Below are positions 25,836-33,155 of a stretch of DNA of 64,000 nucleotides, one piece after another (within the stretch, counting starts at the first letter, position 1; every line of letters starts with the position of its first letter). Below the pieces are notes generated by a model, which did not search any database, had not been told where the DNA came from, and saw only the letters and a program-made list of their open reading frames with translations. The stretch is from an uncultured Christensenella sp. Lineage in GTDB: Bacteria; Bacillota; Clostridia; Christensenellales; Borkfalkiaceae. Made by a program: the position numbers and the translations under genes. The stretch lies in NCBI GenBank assembly GCA_910585595.1, contig CAJUET010000006.1, positions 24,963 to 88,962 of the forward strand, given 5' to 3'.

Positions 25836-26105
25836 CTACTCCGTTGCCAATATCTCGTTGGCGAGATCGTAAACGTCGCATGCAAGTGCGCTCTTTAAAC
25901 CTTTGTTGGCGTCCAATAACTGCACCACCTTCCGCGACAAATTCAATGCCGCTTGATTTTGCAAACGCATTTGCGCGCGAAGGGAGTTCTCGCTCCGATC
26001 ACGCTTTTGTTGTAACTCGACGTATTCCCGGTATTCGTCCCGCGATATAATTACACCCAATACGCCGTCCCGCTCCGCTGTTTCTCTTCTCCTCTCCGCT
26101 GCCAT
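25836..26105 (-). CDS. first operon gene, 89-residue helical protein
   Basis: Predicted all-helical, Arg/Glu/Gln-rich, with a likely coiled coil (ELQQKRDRSENSLRAQMRLQ). SD AAAGGAG. It is the first gene behind the repressed promoter, 130 bp from the predicted transcript start. Not recognised; an early regulatory or single-strand-binding role is only a guess. Confidence 0.55.
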   Translation of the reverse strand: MAAERRRETAERDGVLGVIISRDEYREYVELQQKRDRSENSLRAQMRLQNQAALNLSRKVVQLLDANKGLKSALACDVYDLANEILATE

Positions 26106-26218
26106 GTTTTTATTTCTCCTTTGAGGGCGGTTTTTGATTTGCGAAAAAAATCATCGCGTTTAAGCCCCCTATTTGCCCGTCTAACGGCTTTTTGTCCTCG
26201 ATAGATAGATTGGATGAT

Positions 26219-26294
26219 ACGATAAATTCTCGTATCGTCATATATGATATACGATATTTTCTCGTTTGTCAACACTTTTACGAGAATTTATCGT
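26219..26294. promoter_or_regulatory. three 15-bp operators of the prophage repressor
   Basis: ACGATAAATTCTCGT at 26219-26233, ACGATATTTTCTCGT at 26251-26265, and the exact reverse complement of the first at 26280-26294. Each is ACGA-N7-TCGT. They cover the start, the spacer and the upstream side of the leftward promoter and lie between the divergent transcripts. Confidence 0.8.
26244..26272 (-). promoter_or_regulatory. main leftward promoter of the prophage operon
   Basis: Minus strand TTGACA (26272-26267), 17-nt spacer, TATCAT (26249-26244). The central operator fills the spacer, so repressor binding would block RNA polymerase. Confidence 0.75.
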
Positions 26295-26325
26295 AAAATG
26301 AAATTAAATAAATAGGTGGTTAATT

Positions 26326-26694
26326 ATGAGTTTTTCAATCTTGTTGAAAGAGTTGAGATTAGAAAAAGCAATATCACAAGCAAAACTTGCAGAAATTCTC
26401 GGGCTTACGCAAGATAGTATTTCACTTTGGGAAAAGGGGAAAAGCTTACCTGCCACACCCTATTTAATTAAACTCGCTGATTTTTTCGGCGTTTCAACGG
26501 ACTACCTTTTAGGCAGATCGGATGACTTCGGAAATATAGTTCTTCCCACAAACTCCCCCACCGTTCCCGCTCTCTCTGATGAAGAGCGGCAACTCTTGGA
26601 TCTTTTCTCCCGCATGGATCGGGCGCAAAAAGTGCGTACTGTCGCTTACTGTGAAGGTATGCTCGGAATTAGCGTTTCAAAATTAAAGGCTTAA
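26326..26694 (+). CDS. XRE-family CI-like repressor
   Basis: 122 residues. The helix-turn-helix is ISQAKLAEILGLTQDSISLW (~18-37), followed by DFFGVSTDYLLGRSDDFGN, typical of small Firmicute phage repressors. The C-terminal ~40 residues (PALSDEERQLLDLFSRMDRA) form a helical dimerisation tail. AGGTGG site upstream. A close chromosomal relative is at 47882-48223. It reads away from the operon and would keep it silent through the three ACGA-N7-TCGT sites. Confidence 0.88.
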   Translation: MSFSILLKELRLEKAISQAKLAEILGLTQDSISLWEKGKSLPATPYLIKLADFFGVSTDYLLGRSDDFGNIVLPTNSPTVPALSDEERQLLDLFSRMDRAQKVRTVAYCEGMLGISVSKLKA

Positions 26695-26740
26695 ATTTTT
26701 TAATCATGCTATAATGTCCTTCCACTACAAGGGGGCAAGC

Positions 26741-28039
26741 ATGGAAATTTATATACCAAATGACGAAGCCGCGCAACTAATGAGCGCGGCGGAATTTATT
26801 ATTCGGGTTATCGCAAACGCGCAAGGACGCGCGGAATCTTACGCGGCACGCCGTGAATCTTGGGCATGCACACAAAATGACAATTACGAGGAATCACCGT
26901 TCCCGCGCACGCTCGCTGGGATCATAAAAGTACCTTCGGAAGAAAAAAGCGAAACCGTTGCAGAAAATGGGCTTTTGAAATTTTCAGAAAAGGAGATTTC
27001 AGAAATGCCGAAAAAGATTAGAAAATTTTTCCGATCGCAGGGAATGACCGTGCACTATCGGGAAAGAACGGACGGGAGGTATAACAAGTCATACGAAGTC
27101 AGATACGCAAAAAAGCCATACAACGATCCACCGATCTCGGTTAGTGCAACGTCGCTTCCAGAATTAAAAGCGCGATTTATCGAAAAGTTGAATGACTATA
27201 TTCCGAATGGCGACGTTGCGATTACAATCCCTTCCCTATTTGATGGGTTCGCCGCGTTTTGGTTCGAGAACTTCCACAAGCGGAAGGTCTGCGAGGAAAC
27301 CTATAAAAAAAGCGTCGTTCGGTATAATCAATACATCAAGCCGTTATTCGGGAATTCGAAGGTCAAGGACATTTATTCGACGTCTATTCAGAAGTTGCTT
27401 GACGAACTCTCCGATCGGCACAGGCTCGAAGAGGATGTACATTCCATGTTGAACCAAATTTTTACATGTGCAGTGAAGCACGGTTTGATAAGACTCAACC
27501 CCGTTGGAATGTGCTTCCACCAAAACGGAGAACGGGAGCACGGAATCGCAATCTCCAAAGCCGACGAAAAGAAACTTCTGACTGCTTACGAAGGATCCCC
27601 TATTCAAATTGTACTCGCCGTCATGCTTTATACGGGGCTGCGCCCTTGCGAATATGCGTCCGCCGTGATCGAAGGGAAATTTGTTAAAGCACAGAACCGC
27701 AAGCGGAAAGGAGGGAAAATCGAATATAAGCGCATACCGATAACGCCCATGCTGCGCCCCTACGTCGAAGGACTCTCGAATCTACCGCGGATAAACATGA
27801 AAACGCTTGACCGTCGGATAAAGGCGATCCTGCCCAAGCACAAGCCCTACGATATGAGAACGACGTTCGAAACGCGTTGCGACGAGTGCAAGATCGAGGA
27901 TCGCGCAATCGGGCTATTTATGGGAAACAATATTGGAAAAGACAAAAAAGACGCCAAATTAAAAAAAGCCTACACCGATATAACCGACGCAGACTATCTC
28001 GAATACCTATACCGGGAAGGGCAAAAACTGAACTATTAA
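26741..28039 (+). CDS. int: tyrosine-type integrase
   Basis: About 432 residues from the ATG at 26741 behind AAGGGGG; an ATG at 26714 has no site. An N-terminal ~100-residue extension precedes the arm-binding domain (TVHYRERTDGRYNKSYEVRY), the SAM-like core-binding domain (~180-280) and the catalytic domain: Arg in MLYTGLRPCEYASA, then YDMRTTFETRCDEC in place of HxLRHTF, and a candidate nucleophile in KKAYTDITDADYLEY. The first box II His is replaced by Tyr and the GHS block by MGNN. Next to attR; it would recombine the tRNA-Ser 3' end. Confidence 0.9.
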   Translation: MEIYIPNDEAAQLMSAAEFIIRVIANAQGRAESYAARRESWACTQNDNYEESPFPRTLAGIIKVPSEEKSETVAENGLLKFSEKEISEMPKKIRKFFRSQGMTVHYRERTDGRYNKSYEVRYAKKPYNDPPISVSATSLPELKARFIEKLNDYIPNGDVAITIPSLFDGFAAFWFENFHKRKVCEETYKKSVVRYNQYIKPLFGNSKVKDIYSTSIQKLLDELSDRHRLEEDVHSMLNQIFTCAVKHGLIRLNPVGMCFHQNGEREHGIAISKADEKKLLTAYEGSPIQIVLAVMLYTGLRPCEYASAVIEGKFVKAQNRKRKGGKIEYKRIPITPMLRPYVEGLSNLPRINMKTLDRRIKAILPKHKPYDMRTTFETRCDECKIEDRAIGLFMGNNIGKDKKDAKLKKAYTDITDADYLEYLYREGQKLNY

Positions 28040-28053
28040 AAGCCGTTGAATAT

Positions 28054-28080
28054 CTGTACCCCAAAATTACCCCAAAAAAT
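28054..28080. repeat. right arm-type repeat (integrase site candidate)
   Basis: CTGTACCCCAAAATTACCCC followed by AAAAAAT; partner of 16415-16440. Both lie just inside the att repeats. Confidence 0.55.
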
Positions 28081-28133
28081 TTTACTTTGCCCCGCCCTGA
28101 AATATCGGAAAAAGTACGAAAAGCAGATAAAAA

Positions 28134-28174
28134 AGCCCGATATTCGGGAAAAGACCTTCATATCGGGCTATTTT
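28134..28174. terminator. terminator between integrase and tRNA-Ser
   Basis: AGCCCGATAT (28134-28143) and ATATCGGGCT (28160-28169), with a T-run on the plus side and T-rich sequence on the minus side. It ends the integrase message and replaces the tRNA terminator displaced by integration. Confidence 0.75.
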
Positions 28175-28199
28175 TGGCGCAGAGAAGAGGATTCGAACC
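28174..28199. other. attR within the intact tRNA-Ser 3' end
   Basis: 26-bp direct repeat identical to 16313-16338. The tRNA stays complete on this side. Confidence 0.9.
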
Positions 28200-28265
28200 T
28201 CCGGACGAGTCACCCCCGTCACACGATTTCCAATCGTGCTCCTTAAACCGCTCAGACATCTCTGC
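28175..28265 (-). tRNA. tRNA-Ser(GGA)
   Basis: Minus strand: acceptor GCAGAGA pairs with TCTCTGC, discriminator G and an encoded CCA (28177-28175). The anticodon loop TTGGAAA gives anticodon GGA, and the long variable arm (GACGGGGGTGACTCGTC) is of class II serine type. The T-arm holds GGTTCGAATCC. It is the integration site of the prophage. Confidence 0.95.
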
Positions 28266-28334
28266 AATTCAGAAACTATTCTATAACAAACCGCGCAAAA
28301 AAGCAACTTATTTTTCGTGCGTTTTTCAAGATTT

Positions 28335-29534
28335 TTATTTCTTCCGATCTTTTCTTCTGCGGAGAATATCCCCTTCGTTCAATTCAAGCGGGCATTCAAA
28401 CGAATAAATTTCCTGCACGCGCTTTGCATCGGGCTGAATCTGATCGGCGGCGTCGCGCAAATCTTTTACATGAACTTCTTTTAAGAAAGCATCTGTCGGG
28501 GAAAGGACCTCCAAAGTATCCCCCTCGTAAAATCTTCCGCGCATCTCCGCAAAAACGCGACCGTTTTTATGCCTTGTTACGACTGCAATAAAATCGCAGG
28601 TTCCCTCTGTCTTGTTATCGTTGTAAGAAACGGTGCTTTGGTTCTTGCCGAATGCATTAAACTCCGTATAATCGCGGTGGGAAGCCGCCAAAAGCTCTCG
28701 CCTCATCAATTCCTTATCCGCCCCGTCGAGCAGCCTCCTGTACGCGTTTACGACGGTCGCAAGATAGTACTCGCCCTTCATTCTGCCCTCGATTTTAAAG
28801 GAACACACTCCCGCGGCGCTGAGTTCGTCGAGCTGTGCGCTCAAATTTAAATCTTTGCCGCTCAAAAGATACGCGCCGCGCTCATCCTCCGTAATCGGAA
28901 ACCAATCGCCGTCCTGTTCGCGGGCGCGCAATTCGTATTGAAATCTACATGCCTGCACGCACTCTCCGCGGTTCGATGGACGGGAGGAAAGATAATCGCT
29001 CAAAAGGCATCTGCCACTGTACGAAATACAGGTGGCGCCATGTACGAAGGCTTCGAGTTCAAGCTCGGGAACCGCCTCATGAATTTCTTTGATTTCCGCA
29101 ACCGAAAGTTCCCTTGCAAGAACGACGCGGCTTGCGCCCGCCTCTTGCCAAAAACGCGCCGCCTCTTTATTGAGGGTGTTTGCCTGCGTGGAAACGTGTA
29201 CACTGAGCGTAGGAGCAACTTTCTTTAAAACGCGGAAAACGCCCAAATCAGAAACGAGAACGCCGTCCGCCTTCAATCTTTCGAGTAGCTTAAAATAACC
29301 CGCAAGTTCCCCGAAATCCTCGTTCTTTGCAAATATATTTGCGCAAACGTAAACCTTTTTTCCGCGGGCATGAGCGAACGCAATTCCCTCTTTAAGCTCC
29401 TCTTCCGTAAAATTATCGGAAAAGGCGCGCAAAGAAAACGCTTTGCCGCCTAAATACACCGCGTCCGCGCCGTAGCGGATCGCGACTTTCAATTTTTTGA
29501 GACTGCCCGCAGGGGCAAGAAGTTCGGCTTTCAT
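28335..29534 (-). CDS. trhP: U32-family protein, prephenate-dependent tRNA uridine hydroxylase type
   Basis: 399 residues starting MKAELLAPAGSLKKLKVAIRYGADAVYLGG, the standard U32 opening (given in two pieces). Conserved FVHGATCISYSGRCLLS and a Cys set (GECVQACRF) bind the cluster. Members next to a TrmR-type methyltransferase make 5-hydroxyuridine at tRNA position 34. It lies 8 bp from the trmR-like gene, which supports that role over protease activity. Start TTG/ATG ambiguity does not arise; ATG 29534 has AAGG upstream. Confidence 0.82.
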   Translation of the reverse strand: MKAELLAPAGSLKKLKVAIRYGADAVYLGGKAFSLRAFSDNFTEEELKEGIAFAHARGKKVYVCANIFAKNEDFGELAGYFKLLERLKADGVLVSDLGVFRVLKKVAPTLSVHVSTQANTLNKEAARFWQEAGASRVVLARELSVAEIKEIHEAVPELELEAFVHGATCISYSGRCLLSDYLSSRPSNRGECVQACRFQYELRAREQDGDWFPITEDERGAYLLSGKDLNLSAQLDELSAAGVCSFKIEGRMKGEYYLATVVNAYRRLLDGADKELMRRELLAASHRDYTEFNAFGKNQSTVSYNDNKTEGTCDFIAVVTRHKNGRVFAEMRGRFYEGDTLEVLSPTDAFLKEVHVKDLRDAADQIQPDAKRVQEIYSFECPLELNEGDILRRRKDRKK

Positions 29535-29542
29535 GTTTAACC

Positions 29543-30130
29543 TTACTGATTCTTTTTCGTGCTCACGGCAAGTCCTTCGCCGTATTCGTAAATTTGAGTT
29601 TTAAAATCGGGATCTGACTCCAAAAGACCCAAATACTCGCGAATATGCTCCGCGAGCATTTTGCGCTTTTTCGGTGCCTCGCCGCGCACCCAGCCGAAGA
29701 GCAGGATATCATCCGAGAAGAGCGCGCCGCCGCCCTTTAAGAGCCGCTTGCAGTCATCAAAATAACGCCTGTACTGCACTTTGGGCCCGTCGAGAAATAT
29801 TAAATCATAGCTACCCGTAAGTATCGGCAGAATTTCACCCGCATCTCCTTCGAAGAGCCGCACCCGATCTTCCAATCCGAATAGCGCAACGTTTTCGCGG
29901 AATTTTTTTGCGCGGTCAGGAAGAAGCTCGATGGCGGTAAGTTCCGCTTCCGTCTCTAATAAAAGTGCGCAGGAAGTGAGCCCTTCGCCCGCTCCTATTT
30001 CCAAGATGCGCACTGCGCGGTGTTCCTTCGCCCACTCTACAAGGGCAACAACGGTTTCGTCCGCCGCCGTAGGGTCGCGCCCCTCTTTGGCAGCCGTTCG
30101 CATACGATCGAGTTTTTCGTTTCCGATCAT
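29543..30130 (-). CDS. trmR: SAM-dependent O-methyltransferase, TrmR-like
   Basis: 195 residues of the class I fold: ILEIGAGEGLTS (motif I, ~43), LTAIELLPDRAKKF, DLIFLDGPKVQYRRYFDDC (metal-site type) and LKGGGALFSDDILLFG. Bacillus-type TrmR converts ho5U34 to mo5U34 and is encoded with the U32 hydroxylases, as here. It overlaps the TfoX-N gene by 4 bp. Confidence 0.82.
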   Translation of the reverse strand: MIGNEKLDRMRTAAKEGRDPTAADETVVALVEWAKEHRAVRILEIGAGEGLTSCALLLETEAELTAIELLPDRAKKFRENVALFGLEDRVRLFEGDAGEILPILTGSYDLIFLDGPKVQYRRYFDDCKRLLKGGGALFSDDILLFGWVRGEAPKKRKMLAEHIREYLGLLESDPDFKTQIYEYGEGLAVSTKKNQ

Positions 30131-30435
30131 TTTCGTTTTTTGGGAGCAGGAAGTCCTGACGCAACCTCCTGCAATAACTCGATCAAAAATTCTTTATCGG
30201 TATTCTCCACCAAATAGCGCGGCTTTGCGCCAGCATAGGCCGCAAGCTCGGGCGCGCCCTTAAGAAATCTGCCCGACGCCGGCGTGATTTTAACGAACAA
30301 GCGATTATCGCATATACAGCCGACGGTTTTGTCGTTGCAATACACGACGTATTCGCCCATCATAGGATAAACCCGTATGCCGTAAAGTTCCAACCCTTCT
30401 AAAAATTTTTCAATAAATTCCTTTGACGTCGCCAT
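30127..30435 (-). CDS. TfoX N-terminal-domain protein
   Basis: 102 residues. GIRVYPMMGEYVVYCNDKTVG and NRLFVKITPASGRF match the TfoX/Sxy N-terminal domain. Stand-alone copies are common in Firmicutes and their role is not known. It is translationally coupled to trmR. The gene begins 1 nt after the end of the frame fragment at 30437-30613. Confidence 0.8.
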   Translation of the reverse strand: MATSKEFIEKFLEGLELYGIRVYPMMGEYVVYCNDKTVGCICDNRLFVKITPASGRFLKGAPELAAYAGAKPRYLVENTDKEFLIELLQEVASGLPAPKKRK

Positions 30436-30436
30436 A

Positions 30437-30613
30437 TTATTCGCCCCAATCTTTATTCATTTCCGCAGTACGCTCTTCAATATGTCTGCCCAAAATTCGC
30501 TTTATTACAGGATACGGGGAATGGACCGCCGCTTCAAGAATGGGCGTATCGTTCTTTGTAAACAGGTGGGAAAACAGTGCTTCAAGCATTTCAAGCTGTG
30601 ATTTATATACCGC
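30437..30613 (-). pseudogene. C-terminal continuation of the membrane protein after an in-frame stop
   Basis: Past the TAA at 30616-30614 the same frame stays open for 58 codons and looks protein-like (YKSQLEMLEALFSHLF, SPYPVIKRILGRHIEER) before stopping at 30437. An internal ATG at 30589 could start a 50-residue product, but no SD is seen. Most likely one gene broken by a nonsense change or a sequencing error. Confidence 0.6.
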
Positions 30614-31096
30614 TTAATGCTCGTTGTGAACTCTGAAATCCTCGTATTCCGAACGCGCTTCACTCACTTTTCCCTCGTCGAGAAGAATGAGCACAGTTGC
30701 ATAGGCGGTCTTATATTTGAGTCCGCGGTCGCCTCCGTGACGGAGACGGTCGATGCACGATTTCGCAAGTAAAAGATCGTCGCGCACAAGGGCGTTGCGT
30801 ACGGAGCACAAATAATATCTTTCGCGCACGAACGGAAAGATCAAGTGGTTATTGCGCACCCGTTCGAGAAGCAACCGTTCCTCCTCGTATCGACGGGCGA
30901 CAAATAAGGCTTCGCTCTTCATATAGAAGTTATCCTGCACGATCTCCCCCGCAAGACAGAGAATCAAAACCAACGTCACGGGCAAAAGAATGGCGCCGGC
31001 CACATATTGTGCAAAGCAGAATGAAACAACGACCCCCGTAATTGTAACTGCGGCGGCGATTCCTGTAAGAGAATACGCCCAAACTCTTCTTTTCAC
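30614..31096 (-). CDS. two-helix membrane protein with helical-repeat tail, cut by a stop codon
   Basis: 160 residues with two membrane helices in the first 55 (LTGIAAAVTITGVVVSFCFA and AGAILLPVTLVLILCLAG), then cytoplasmic helices of TPR-like character (ARRYEEERLLLERVRNN, LLLAKSCIDRLRHGG). It ends at TAA in DFRVHNEH-stop, and homologous-looking sequence continues in frame. Family unknown. Confidence 0.6.
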   Translation of the reverse strand: MKRRVWAYSLTGIAAAVTITGVVVSFCFAQYVAGAILLPVTLVLILCLAGEIVQDNFYMKSEALFVARRYEEERLLLERVRNNHLIFPFVRERYYLCSVRNALVRDDLLLAKSCIDRLRHGGDRGLKYKTAYATVLILLDEGKVSEARSEYEDFRVHNEH

Positions 31097-31124
31097 TTTC
31101 CCTCTCCTTTTTTCCGCCCTTTCG

Positions 31125-33080
31125 TTACAGTTCGAGAATGACGGGTATGATCATGGGCGACTGCTTCGTTTTTTTATAAATAAAATTCCGAAGTGCGCGC
31201 TTGACGTTCTCGCCCGTTTCCTTTACGCCTGCAATATCGGGCGTCGCCGCAAGCGCCTGTAAGGTAACTTCTTTTAAAAGCGCAATGTGCTCCCGCTCCT
31301 CTGCAAAGGCAAAGCCCTTGCTTTCGATGACGGGTTCGCCTGCAAGATATCCGCCCGATTTTGCAAAACTGACGACGATCATGCCCTCGCTCGACAAATG
31401 GATTCTGTCTTTAATGACTTCGCTCGTGCCGTAATCTTCGAACCCTTCGCCGTCGATCAATCTGGCTCCTGCGGGGAAGTTATCACCGCGTTTCAAGGTC
31501 TCGGAAGTAAGCTCTGCAACTGCGCCGATTTCGGGAATCAGAATATGCGAAGCGGGCATACCGAGCTCTTCCGCAAGCTGTGCGTGAAGTTTTAAATGCC
31601 TGTATTCGCCATGCACGGGAATAAAGAATTTCGGCTTTAAGAGCTTATGCAGAATTTTATGTTCTTCCTGACAGGCGTGTCCCGAGACGTGAATTTTTTC
31701 AAGCGTTTCGTAAACGACGCTCGCGCCCTTTTTATACAGATTATTGATTGTACGGTAAATCATGCGTTCGTTACCGGGGATAGGACTTGCGGAAATAATG
31801 ATCGTATCGTTTTCGCCGATCGTCACTTTATTGAAATCACCCGACGCCATACGCGTCAACGCGCTCATAGGCTCACCCTGCGAACCCGTGGAAACGATTA
31901 CGATTTCCCGATCGAAATAATTCTTCGTTTTTTCAACGTCGATAAGTACGCCTTCGGGAACGGATATCTCCCCGATCTTTGCCGCCGCCTCTACCACGTT
32001 GAACATACTCCGTCCTGAAAGTGCGACCTTTCTTCTGTACTTTACCGCAATGTCAATGATCTGCTGCAAACGGTGAACGTTCGAAGCGAAGGTGGCGACA
32101 ATGAGCCTTCTGTCGGCATTCTCCGAAAACAGGTGTTCGAGCGTTGTTCCTACGACTTTCTCGCTCATCGTGTAGCCCGCCCGTTCGATATTCGTCGATT
32201 CGCCGAGGTAAAGCAAAACCCCCTTTCTTCCGTACTCCGCAATCTCGTTCAAATCGATCGGCGCGCCTGCGACAGGCGTTAAATCTATTTTAAAATCTCC
32301 GCTGTGGAAGATAACGCCGTGCGGCGTTTCGATTGCAAGCGCAAGCGCACCTGCGATCGAATGATTGACGTTTACGAAACCTACGGTGAATACGCCCGCC
32401 TTGATCTTATCTTTCGCGGAAACGGTATATTCCTCGACATTGTTGATCCTGTGTTCTCTGAGCTTATTGTCTACAAGCGCAAGCGTGAGCTTCGTGCCGT
32501 AGAGCGGCGCGGAAATCTCTTTCATAAGATAGGGAACGCCGCCGATATGATCCTCGTGCCCGTGTGTTAAAAAGATTCCGCGGATCTTGTTTTTATGCTT
32601 CACAAGGTAGGAGATATCGGGAAACACCAAATCGATTCCCGGCATTTCCTCGGTCGGAAAAATAATACCTGCGTCGATCACGATAATATCGTTTCCGTAT
32701 TCGATCGCGGTCATATTTTTGCCGATTTCGTCTACCCCTCCGAAAAATAGTACGCGGACGGGCGTCACTTTATTCTGTTTTTTCTTTTTGCGGTCGTTCG
32801 CTACCGTTCGCACCGCCCCTCTGTCGCGCCCCGCCGCGGGGCTTTTTGCGTTCTTTGCTTCACCGAAAGAAGCGGGAATCTTCGTCCCTTTGCCTTTAGC
32901 TCGGGAAGTATGTTTGGGTTTATAGCCCGCCTCCCGCATAGCCTCTTTCGAGCGCATCTGTCCGTTGTTCGGCGCACGCTTTTTCGCGCCTCGTTCATAC
33001 GCTTCGATTCCGTTAAGAATGGCAAGTTCAACAGCGCTCGGTTTTCCTGCCTTTCCCTTTTTTGATTGATTGTCCAACAT
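31125..33080 (-). CDS. rnj: ribonuclease J
   Basis: 651 residues. Metallo-beta-lactamase motif HGHEDHIGG near residue 180, beta-CASP motifs (STGSQGEPMSAL, SGHACQEEHK, PVHGEYRHL) and the C-terminal domain are complete. RNase J is the endo-/5'-exonuclease central to mRNA decay in Firmicutes. Unusual is a ~105-residue basic, low-complexity N-terminal extension ahead of VRVLFFGGVDEIGKN. Start ATG has AAGGAG close by. Confidence 0.95.
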   Translation of the reverse strand: MLDNQSKKGKAGKPSAVELAILNGIEAYERGAKKRAPNNGQMRSKEAMREAGYKPKHTSRAKGKGTKIPASFGEAKNAKSPAAGRDRGAVRTVANDRKKKKQNKVTPVRVLFFGGVDEIGKNMTAIEYGNDIIVIDAGIIFPTEEMPGIDLVFPDISYLVKHKNKIRGIFLTHGHEDHIGGVPYLMKEISAPLYGTKLTLALVDNKLREHRINNVEEYTVSAKDKIKAGVFTVGFVNVNHSIAGALALAIETPHGVIFHSGDFKIDLTPVAGAPIDLNEIAEYGRKGVLLYLGESTNIERAGYTMSEKVVGTTLEHLFSENADRRLIVATFASNVHRLQQIIDIAVKYRRKVALSGRSMFNVVEAAAKIGEISVPEGVLIDVEKTKNYFDREIVIVSTGSQGEPMSALTRMASGDFNKVTIGENDTIIISASPIPGNERMIYRTINNLYKKGASVVYETLEKIHVSGHACQEEHKILHKLLKPKFFIPVHGEYRHLKLHAQLAEELGMPASHILIPEIGAVAELTSETLKRGDNFPAGARLIDGEGFEDYGTSEVIKDRIHLSSEGMIVVSFAKSGGYLAGEPVIESKGFAFAEEREHIALLKEVTLQALAATPDIAGVKETGENVKRALRNFIYKKTKQSPMIIPVILEL

Positions 33081-33109
33081 GAACTCCTTGATTATCTGTT
33101 ATTAAAATT

Positions 33110-33137
33110 CGAGAGCCGAAAAATCATTCAGCTCTCG
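33110..33137 (-). terminator. terminator of the giant repeat gene
   Basis: CGAGAGC (33110-33116) and GCTCTCG (33131-33137), followed on the minus strand by AATTTTAAT. Confidence 0.55.
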
Positions 33138-33155
33138 TAAAATCTTTATTCGCGG

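Larger units (their letters stand above)
16313..28199. mobile_element. 11.9-kb integrated filamentous-phage-like (inovirus-like) prophage in tRNA-Ser(GGA)
   Basis: It is bounded by 26-bp direct repeats, with a tyrosine integrase 135 bp from attR and arm-type repeats at both ends. The rightward immunity region (XRE repressor, three operators) faces one leftward operon with small proteins, a secreted protein, a large signal-peptide membrane protein, a Zot/pI-like ATPase, a coiled-coil protein, a wHTH protein, Dam, Dcm and a probable replication protein. Gene order (coat/adsorption-like proteins then pI) and size fit inoviruses. No tail, portal, terminase or lysis genes, no relaxase and no conjugation ATPase are present. 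The major coat protein has not been recognised. Confidence 0.75.

Noticed and set aside
26051..26275. 74-codon minus-strand frame at the prophage switch
   Set aside because: Its only start lies in the -35 region of the leftward promoter, upstream of the predicted transcript start, and it has no other ATG.
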